A stretch of DNA of 10,982 bases, taken from positions 1-10,982 of the forward strand of contig CALAVD010000382.1 of the NCBI GenBank assembly GCA_937892085.1, in the 5' to 3' direction. Below are positions 4,908 to 10,982 of this stretch, piece by piece. The stretch is from an uncultured Prevotellaceae bacterium (GTDB lineage: Bacteria; Bacteroidota; Bacteroidia; Bacteroidales; Muribaculaceae). How positions within the stretch are numbered: position 1 is the first letter of the stretch; each line of letters opens with the position of its first letter. The position numbers and the translations under genes were made by a program. The notes below the pieces were generated by a model. The model searched no databases. It was not told the DNA's origin and saw only the letters and a program-made list of their open reading frames with translations.

Positions 4908-7864
4908 ACGCTCCTTTCCTGCGCCAAGTAGCGCAATATTTTCAGGCTAAACCAGCCATTCACGACTACTGCTTTGTGATGCCCAATCATCGTAGCTGCA
5001 AGTTCCTGGAGCGGGAGCTTGACATGGCAAGCAGCGGCGTGTATCTTATGCCAGAGGTGATGACTATCACCGATTTTCTGTCGTCGCTCACCGGCGATGT
5101 GGTGGTGAAGCCTGTCGAAGCCCTCTTCCTCCTCTACAAGTGCTACACACGAATCGAAGGAAACAAGGACTATAACTTTGACAAATTTGTCTATTGGGGC
5201 AATGTGGTGCTCAACGACTTCAATGATGTGGATATGTATCTCGTTGAGCCAAAGGATCTTTTCAAGAACGTGAGAGAGCATCGCGAAATACAGTCCAACT
5301 ATCTCGACGGCGACCTCCAAAAGATTGTTTCGCACTATTTTAACCTCAGTGTTGAAGGCTTGGCGGCCGACAACGAAGCATTTTGGCGAAACTACGACTC
5401 AAAAGATGCCGACGAAGATGGCGTGAAAGCCAATTACTTGAAGCTCTGGCAGAACCTCTATCAGCTTTATATTGATTACCACAAGGAACTCAGCTCGCGC
5501 AACCTGTGCTCGTTGGGTAAAATGTATCGCAATGCCGTAGATGTCGTGAAAGAGAAGGAGTTTAAGGCAAATGAGAAATTCGTGTTTGTGGGCTTCAACA
5601 TGCTATCTACCTGCGAATTGGCAATCTTCAAGCGGCTACAGCAGCGTGGCAATGCGCTGTTCTTTTGGGACTTGGCGGCAGCGGCATTTGTCAATGATGA
5701 GGGCATCAACAACGGCTCCAAATTCGTGAAATTCTTCAGGAAAGAATTTCCAGAGCCTAACGACTTCATGCCAGAGACTATTAGCGAGTTCCCCGAGATA
5801 GAAGTAGTGGGAGTGCCGTCGAATGTGGGGCAGGCAAAATACTGCTATCATCTCCTTAACAAGCTTATTGCCAACAAAATTATTAACGTTGACAATGCCA
5901 TCAACACGGCTCTCATCCTCCCCGACGACGGCCTGCTGGTGCCACTGCTCAACTCGTTGCCAAGCGATTTTACCAAGAAGAACGTAACTATGGGCTACCC
6001 ACTGAGTGCCAGCGACATAGCATCACTGATGAGAATTGTCGCCAAGATGCACAGCCAAGCACGTCGCAATACCAGTGGCGAGTGGACCTTCTATCGTGGC
6101 GACGTGAAAATCGTACTCTCCCACCCCATCATCAAGAACTACTATGGCAGCGAAGCACTCGAATTGCGACGCATAATCGACGAGAAGGGCATGTTTGCCG
6201 TGCCACAGTCCACCTTCGTTGGCACCAAGCTCTCGCTGCTGTTCTCCACAATTGACCATACTGATGACACCGAGAGCGTGAACAAGCTGTTAAAGCTATA
6301 TATCGACTTCTGCAACGAGGTAATCGCGGCGATGAAGACTCCGCAAGACGAAGAACAGCCCGCCCTGACTCCCATGACTTTGCAGGAAGCCTTTCTCAAC
6401 CAGTACATCGAGGTTCTAAACCAGCTCATCGACGCGTTGGCGAGACACCAGGTGCCACCATGCGAGTCGTCGGTGTTCTACCTCATTGACCGCTTGGCGG
6501 CAGCTTTCTCAATTCCTTTTGAAGGCGAGCCGTTGCAGGGACTCCAGATTATGGGTATGCTCGAGACGCGCTGCCTCGACTTTGAGAACATCATCATCCT
6601 CTCGGCCAACGAGGGCATGATACCGGGCCGCACTCGCCGCAACTCCTTCATCAGCGATTTTATGCGCCACAACTATGCCATGTCAACTACTGCCGACCAA
6701 GAGATGATGTGGAACTACAACTTCTATCGCCTGATAGGTCGTGCAAAGCGCCTGATTATGGTATATGACACAAGTGACCAGGCTATGGGAAGTGGTGAAC
6801 TCACACGCTATGCGTCGCAACTCGAGATGGTGTATAAGCGCAAGGTGAAACGACGCATGTTCTCACTTTCTAACAACACCAGCGACGCCATCACCATCGA
6901 GATGCCCAAGCGCGACTATGCCATCGCGCAACTCAACAAGTACCGCACCGGCATGGGCAACAAATCGCTCTCGGCAAGCGCCATCAAGGAGTATGTGAAC
7001 TGCGAACTGATGTTCTATTTCAACAAGATAGAGCGATTGCGTGCCAGCAATGAAGATGCCGATTTCATGGATGCCAGCACCTTCGGCACCATCGTCCACG
7101 ACACCTTGCAGCACCTCTACTATCCAACGGACGGCAACAAGGCACGCACTGGGGAGCACATCGTGACGTGTGGCGACATCAAGCGATTTATGAAAAACGA
7201 CCTCAACACAGTAGTCGATAACCTTGTCAACGAGAGCTACCTGCACAACATCAACAACAGCATGCTCGCTGGTGAGGCATCGATAGTGAGTGTGGCAATT
7301 AAGAAATATGTCATGGCGGCGCTATTCTTTGACATCGCTTTGCTCGACAACATCGACACTAACGCCCTCACCATCTTGGAATGCGAACGTGAGCACGACA
7401 TCTCGCTCAACTTTGGCGGTGTGGATTTCAATTTCAAATATATTGCCGACCGCATCGACCGCCTGCCCGACAACACCCTGCGAATTGTCGATTACAAGAC
7501 TGGTGGAGACACCACCAGTTTCACGAGCGTTGACGACTTGTTCTCTGTCACCACCAAAGACAAGAACCTGCGAGGCGTTTTGCAGCTTATGCTCTATTGC
7601 AACGCTTACGCCCTCGAGAAGAATATCGACGCTCCCATCATGCCCGTAATCTACAAACTGCGTGACATGAGCGAGACAGGAGTTTTTTACAATGAAGCCC
7701 AATTAAAAGATTACCACTTGATTAACGAGGAGTTTAAGATTAAGATGGACGAGAAGATAGCCTCGCTTTTCAACCCATCACAACCTTTCAAACCCTCACA
7801 AGTCATCGACTCTTGCCGCTTCTGCAAGTACATCGACTTCTGCCACAAAAACACCCAGAAGTAA
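4898..7864 (+). CDS. AddB-like PD-(D/E)XK nuclease with iron-sulfur cysteines
   Basis: The 988-residue product resembles the AddB subunit of AddAB/RexAB helicase-nucleases, which process double-strand breaks for RecA-dependent repair. The C-terminal nuclease domain is well formed: H734 (GTIVHDTLQ), D851 (ADRID), D865 and K867 (IVDYKTGG), and Q896 and Y900 (QLMLY). Four cysteines frame it, C702 and the CRFCKYIDFC triad C973, C976 and C982, the spacing expected for a 4Fe-4S staple. An UvrD-like C-terminal helicase motif is seen at 548-577 (MGMLETRCLDFENIIIL, then NEGMIP). The N-terminal segment (FVMPNHRSCKFLERELD) lacks a Walker A GxxGxGKT, so it is probably not an active helicase. An AddA-type partner is expected but absent here. 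It follows holB by 115 bp on the same strand. Confidence 0.85.
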   Translation: MNYNAPFLRQVAQYFQAKPAIHDYCFVMPNHRSCKFLERELDMASSGVYLMPEVMTITDFLSSLTGDVVVKPVEALFLLYKCYTRIEGNKDYNFDKFVYWGNVVLNDFNDVDMYLVEPKDLFKNVREHREIQSNYLDGDLQKIVSHYFNLSVEGLAADNEAFWRNYDSKDADEDGVKANYLKLWQNLYQLYIDYHKELSSRNLCSLGKMYRNAVDVVKEKEFKANEKFVFVGFNMLSTCELAIFKRLQQRGNALFFWDLAAAAFVNDEGINNGSKFVKFFRKEFPEPNDFMPETISEFPEIEVVGVPSNVGQAKYCYHLLNKLIANKIINVDNAINTALILPDDGLLVPLLNSLPSDFTKKNVTMGYPLSASDIASLMRIVAKMHSQARRNTSGEWTFYRGDVKIVLSHPIIKNYYGSEALELRRIIDEKGMFAVPQSTFVGTKLSLLFSTIDHTDDTESVNKLLKLYIDFCNEVIAAMKTPQDEEQPALTPMTLQEAFLNQYIEVLNQLIDALARHQVPPCESSVFYLIDRLAAAFSIPFEGEPLQGLQIMGMLETRCLDFENIIILSANEGMIPGRTRRNSFISDFMRHNYAMSTTADQEMMWNYNFYRLIGRAKRLIMVYDTSDQAMGSGELTRYASQLEMVYKRKVKRRMFSLSNNTSDAITIEMPKRDYAIAQLNKYRTGMGNKSLSASAIKEYVNCELMFYFNKIERLRASNEDADFMDASTFGTIVHDTLQHLYYPTDGNKARTGEHIVTCGDIKRFMKNDLNTVVDNLVNESYLHNINNSMLAGEASIVSVAIKKYVMAALFFDIALLDNIDTNALTILECEREHDISLNFGGVDFNFKYIADRIDRLPDNTLRIVDYKTGGDTTSFTSVDDLFSVTTKDKNLRGVLQLMLYCNAYALEKNIDAPIMPVIYKLRDMSETGVFYNEAQLKDYHLINEEFKIKMDEKIASLFNPSQPFKPSQVIDSCRFCKYIDFCHKNTQK

Positions 7865-7975
7865 ACACCTCTCCATCGCTGCTATCGCAACATCCGTGGC
7901 TCCTCTTTGGGGTTATAATTTTGAGATTAGTAAAAGAAATTTGGGTTCGTTATTCATAATATGGTGAATTATGTT

Positions 7976-7983
7976 TAACTTTG
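7976..7983 (+). promoter_or_regulatory. -7 promoter box of the hut genes
   Basis: TAACTTTG matches the phylum -7 consensus and lies 43 bp before the hutH ATG, giving a leader of about 40 nt that is A-rich. The expected -33 TTTG at 19-21 bp is missing (only a poor TTCA at 7953-7956). A weak -33 element would fit a promoter needing an activator, but no operator is recognised. Another TAnnTTTG match at 7916-7923 also lacks a -33 partner. Confidence 0.5.
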
Positions 7984-8026
7984 CAGTCATAAATATATAA
8001 AACAACTATTAGCATAAACAAAACCT

Positions 8027-9502
8027 ATGACACATTACATTAGCGCCGAGCACCTCTCTATTGAGCGTGTGGGCGAGATTATTGAGAAGAACATAAAGTT
8101 GGCTCTTAGCGACGATGCCAAGGCTCGCATCGTGCGCTGCCGCAAGTATCTCGACGAGCAAATCGCTGCCAGCGATGTCCCCGTCTATGGTGTGACCACC
8201 GGCTTTGGCTCGCTGTGCAACGGGAAGGTGAGCAAGGACCAACTCTCGCAACTGCAAATCAACCTGATGATGTCGCACGCATGCGGCGTGGGCGAGCGTG
8301 TGCCCCGCGAGATAGTGCGCATCATGCTGCTGTTGAAGATTCAATCGCTGAGCTACGGCTACTCGGGAAGCAAGCTCGACACCGTGGAGCGACTTATCGA
8401 CTTCTTCAACGAGGGCGTGATTCCTGTGGTTTATCGTCAAGGATCGCTCGGAGCATCGGGCGACTTGGTGCCTCTGGCTCACATGAGCCTGCCATTAGTG
8501 GGACTTGGCGAGGTGGAATATGATGGAAAGGTGATGCCCGCTGCCGAACTGCTCAAGCTCAAGGGCTGGAAGCCTATAGAACTCGCCAGCAAGGAAGGTC
8601 TCGCACTGCTGAACGGCACCCAGAACATGAGCTCGTTTGCCGTGTGGTCGCTGCTGCAAGCCGAGCGCTTGAGCGACTGGGCCGACCGCATCGCTGCCAT
8701 GTCGCTCGATGCCTACGACGGACGCATCGAACCTTTCACCGAGGCAGTCCACTTGGTGCGCCCCCACAAGGGTCAACTCGAGACTGCCGCACACATGAAG
8801 GAGTTGCTCACCGGCAGCGAACTCATCGCCGGTCACAAGGAGCATGTGCAAGACCCCTACTCCTTCCGCTGCGTGCCTCAGGTGCATGGCACCGTTAAGG
8901 ACACCATCCGCTATGTGAAATCGGTTATCGACACCGAGATTAATAGCGCTACCGACAATCCCACCGTTTGCCCCGACGAGAACCTGATTATCAGTGCCGG
9001 CAACTTCCACGGCGAGCCCATCGCTATGCCTATGGACTTCCTTGCCATCGCGCTTAGCGAGCTCGCCAACATCAGCGAGCGCCGCATCTATCGCCTCGTT
9101 TCCGGCACCCGCGGCCTGCCAAGCTTCCTCGTTGCCAACCCGGGCCTTAACAGCGGCTTCATGATTACCCAATACACCGCTGCCAGCGTGGTAAGCCTCA
9201 ACAAGTCGCTTGCCGCACCCTCGAGCCTCGACAGCATCCCTTCGTGCCAAGACCAGGAAGACCACGTGAGCATGGGCGCCAACGCCGCCATCAAGCTCTA
9301 CAAGGTGGTGCTCAACACCGAGCGCGTGCTTGCCATTGAGCTGTTCAACGCTGCTCAGGCTCTGGAGTTCCGCTTCCCCAAGAAGTCTTCGCCAGTAATT
9401 ATGAAGATGCACGAGGACTTCCGCAAGGAGGTGCCATTCATTGGCGACGACGTGATTATGTATCCCCTGATTGAAAAAGCTATTCAATTCTTGCGTCGAT
9501 GA
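8027..9502 (+). CDS. hutH: Histidine ammonia-lyase
   Basis: HutH removes ammonia from L-histidine to give urocanate, the first step of histidine catabolism in the cytoplasm, as a tetramer. The 491-residue product carries the A143-S144-G145 triad within GSLGASGDLVPL, which cyclises to the MIO electrophile. Residues matching the Pseudomonas putida active site are Y54 (YGVTTGFG), H84 (SHACGVG), N196 (LLNGTQ), Q275, Y278 and R281 (VQDPYSFR), F327 (GNFHG) and E411 (QEDHVSMG). H84 favours histidine over phenylalanine or tyrosine as substrate. It is slightly shorter than the usual 500-510. The segment after N196 reads TQNMSSFAV, where I recall TQFMSSYGV-like sequences in related enzymes. The start at 8027 gives the expected THYIS N-terminus. 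The stop overlaps hutI by 4 nt. Confidence 0.95.
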   Translation: MTHYISAEHLSIERVGEIIEKNIKLALSDDAKARIVRCRKYLDEQIAASDVPVYGVTTGFGSLCNGKVSKDQLSQLQINLMMSHACGVGERVPREIVRIMLLLKIQSLSYGYSGSKLDTVERLIDFFNEGVIPVVYRQGSLGASGDLVPLAHMSLPLVGLGEVEYDGKVMPAAELLKLKGWKPIELASKEGLALLNGTQNMSSFAVWSLLQAERLSDWADRIAAMSLDAYDGRIEPFTEAVHLVRPHKGQLETAAHMKELLTGSELIAGHKEHVQDPYSFRCVPQVHGTVKDTIRYVKSVIDTEINSATDNPTVCPDENLIISAGNFHGEPIAMPMDFLAIALSELANISERRIYRLVSGTRGLPSFLVANPGLNSGFMITQYTAASVVSLNKSLAAPSSLDSIPSCQDQEDHVSMGANAAIKLYKVVLNTERVLAIELFNAAQALEFRFPKKSSPVIMKMHEDFRKEVPFIGDDVIMYPLIEKAIQFLRR

Positions 9503-10740
9503 AACTTTTAGTCAAGAATATCGCCACCCTCGCCGGTATCGACGGCGGGGGTGTGCTTAAAAGATGCGGCGAGGAGATGGCGCAATTCGATGCCATCAAC
9601 AACGCCTGGATGCTTGTGGAAGACGGCATCATCACCGAGTTTGACACAACCGACAACCGCCCTGCGCCCGCCGATGTTGACGAGACAGTAGATGCCGCTG
9701 GTGGCACCGTGATGCCCAGCTGGTGCGACTCTCACACCCACATCGTGTATGCCGGCAGCCGCGAGCAGGAGTTTGTGGATAAAATCAACGGCCTGAGCTA
9801 TGCCGAGATAGCCCGTCGTGGCGGTGGCATCCTCAACAGCGCCGACCGCTTGCACCTCATGACCGAGCAGCAACTCTACGACCAAGCTATGGAGCGTGTG
9901 CGCGAGGTGATTGCCAAGGGTACCGGTGCCATCGAGATTAAGAGCGGCTATGGCCTCAACACCCAAGATGAGCTCAAAATGCTGCGTGTGATAGCCCGCA
10001 TACAGGAGAGCACCCGATTGCGAGTGGTATCGACCTTCCTCGGCGCACATGCCGTGGGACGCGACTATGCCGGTCGCCAAGCCGACTATGTTGACCTTAT
10101 CATCAACGACATGTTGCCCGCTGTGGCCGCCGAGGGTCTCGCCAACTTCGTGGACGTGTTCTGCGATGAGGGTTTCTTCACTCCCGAGGAGACATCGCGC
10201 ATCCTTGAGGCAGGCCTCAAGTATGGCATGCGTGGCAAGATTCATGGTCAGGAGCTGGCGCCATCGGGAGGCGTGGAAGTGGCATTAAAGCACAACGCCC
10301 TATCTGTTGACCACCTCGAGAGCATGACCGACGACGACATCGCCATGATGCGCGGACGCGGCACTATGCCCACTGCCCTGCCTGGTACCTCGTTCTTCCT
10401 GAATATGCCGTTTGCACCTGCCCGAAAGATGATTAGTGCCGGTCTGCCAGTGGCTATCGCCAGCGACTACAACCCCGGCTCCACACCAAGTGGCGACATG
10501 AAGTTTGTGGTATCGCTTGCCTGCATCAAGATGCGTCTGCAACCCGCCGAGGCGCTCAACGCCGCTACCATCAACGGCGCAGCAGCGATGGCACTGAGCA
10601 GTGACTACGGAAGCATCGCTCCCGGCAAGGTGGCAAATTTCTTCATCACCCGTCCCATCCCGAGCATCGACTTCATCCCATACGCCTACACCACACCCAT
10701 CATCGCCCGCACCTTCCTTGCCGGCGAAGAGCAAATTTAA
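9499..10740 (+). CDS. hutI: Imidazolonepropionase
   Basis: HutI hydrolyses 4-imidazolone-5-propanoate to N-formimino-L-glutamate, the third step of histidine degradation. The 413-residue product is a metal-dependent amidohydrolase. Metal ligands are H79 and H81 (DSHTHIVYAGSREQEF), H249 (GKIHGQE) and D323 (ASDYNPGS), matching H80, H82, H249 and D324 of the Bacillus subtilis enzyme. Other family marks are RRGGGI (106-111), IKSGYGL (147-153), GAHAVG (182-187) and H272 in VDHLES. The N- and C-terminal strands form the small beta-sandwich typical of the superfamily. The start ATG at 9499 overlaps the hutH TGA as ATGA, so the two are translationally coupled. No further hut gene follows within the window. 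Confidence 0.96.
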   Translation: MKLLVKNIATLAGIDGGGVLKRCGEEMAQFDAINNAWMLVEDGIITEFDTTDNRPAPADVDETVDAAGGTVMPSWCDSHTHIVYAGSREQEFVDKINGLSYAEIARRGGGILNSADRLHLMTEQQLYDQAMERVREVIAKGTGAIEIKSGYGLNTQDELKMLRVIARIQESTRLRVVSTFLGAHAVGRDYAGRQADYVDLIINDMLPAVAAEGLANFVDVFCDEGFFTPEETSRILEAGLKYGMRGKIHGQELAPSGGVEVALKHNALSVDHLESMTDDDIAMMRGRGTMPTALPGTSFFLNMPFAPARKMISAGLPVAIASDYNPGSTPSGDMKFVVSLACIKMRLQPAEALNAATINGAAAMALSSDYGSIAPGKVANFFITRPIPSIDFIPYAYTTPIIARTFLAGEEQI

Positions 10741-10741
10741 T

Positions 10742-10850
10742 GCCTTAAGGCGGGGTGGGCGCTACGCTTAAAATTGAGTGAGGTTAGCTTTTCGCACACC
10801 GTGCTTCGCACGACTCGTGCTGCTCACTCACTCGAGCTGAAGGTTTAATT
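10742..10850 (+). terminator. Hairpin-rich segment after hutI, probable terminator
   Basis: The segment begins with the perfect palindrome GCCTTAAGGC (10742-10751), then has a larger fold: GAGTGAG (10776-10782) with CTCACTC (10823-10829), AGC (10786-10788) with GCT (10819-10821), and an inner CGTGC-TTC-GCACG hairpin (10800-10812). An alternative GCACG-ACT-CGTGC fold (10808-10820) competes with the inner hairpin. The following bases are only partly T-rich, so termination is inferred from structure and position. The segment is much richer in G and C than the AT-rich DNA after it. Confidence 0.5.
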
Positions 10851-10982
10851 AAAATTTCATATTTGACGAATCAATAATTTCATACACATTATTTAGTACG
10901 AAAATTTGTATTTGCGAAATCTATATTTGAGTCCACTTTAAAAAGTGGCATTTTGTGCTGATTCAAATATTCAAACGATTAA
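10851..10982. other. AT-rich non-coding tail with inverted repeats
   Basis: I see no gene here. ATATTTGACGAATCA (10859-10873) recurs inverted, without its CG, as TGATTCAAATAT (10959-10970). CCACTT (10933-10938) pairs with AAGTGG (10943-10948), followed by CATTTTG, a weak terminator shape on the plus strand. TATATTTG at 10922-10929 fits a -7 box but has no TTTG 19-21 bp upstream. It could belong to the control region of a gene beyond the window. Confidence 0.35.

Noticed and set aside
8495..9487. A 330-codon open frame on the minus strand opposite hutH
   Set aside because: It lies wholly inside hutH, whose product has every active-site residue. The antisense product shows no recognisable motif and looks like a by-product of codon bias.
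8027..9502. Tyrosine or phenylalanine ammonia-lyase
   Set aside because: H84 in SHACGVG and the overlap with hutI favour histidine ammonia-lyase.
9508..10245. A 245-codon open frame on the minus strand opposite hutI
   Set aside because: hutI is complete with metal ligands. The antisense product is low in recognisable features and has no promoter or leader.

Overview
The window looks like an ordinary chromosomal segment from the order Bacteroidales, with a Muribaculaceae- or Prevotella-like feel; the family is a guess. The evidence is threefold. Promoters match the Bacteroidetes form (TTTG, about 20 bp, then TAnnTTTG). Start codons are mostly preceded by A-rich leaders without Shine-Dalgarno sequences. 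Several gene products or pairings are typical of the phylum, namely DUF4286 upstream of ruvC and an AddB-like nuclease. No tRNA, rRNA, CRISPR array, transposase, integrase, phage gene or toxin-antitoxin pair was found.

Layout. Positions 1-129 hold the last 42 codons of a TatC-like translocase subunit. A 247-bp AT-rich gap follows, with two helically phased short repeats and a strong promoter that almost touches the start of a DUF4286 gene (377-685). ruvC follows on the same strand (773-1345) and ends against a convergent aminotransferase gene (1472-2665, minus), with a strong hairpin between them. Next on the minus strand is a small exported protein of unknown function (2809-3384). A divergent gap leads to holB, DNA polymerase III delta' (3661-4782), then a 988-residue AddB-like PD-(D/E)XK nuclease (4898-7864). 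Last comes the histidine-degradation pair hutH (8027-9502) and hutI (9499-10740), overlapping by 4 nt. A hairpin-rich, non-coding 242-bp tail closes the window.

How the genes work together. RuvC, HolB and the AddB-like protein are DNA replication, recombination and repair functions. HutH and HutI are steps 1 and 3 of histidine catabolism; the enzyme for step 2, urocanase, is not in the window. The aminotransferase and the exported protein have no evident link to these.

I did not find a new defence or mobile system. The most unusual signal is non-coding. Tandem heptamers of the form AACTATN, on the gene-sense strand, sit immediately upstream of the start codons of three unrelated genes, and in one case run through the start codon into the coding region. 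A fourth gene, ruvC, has similar arrays with different units. A second signal is a promoter so close to the DUF4286 start codon that the mRNA is probably leaderless.
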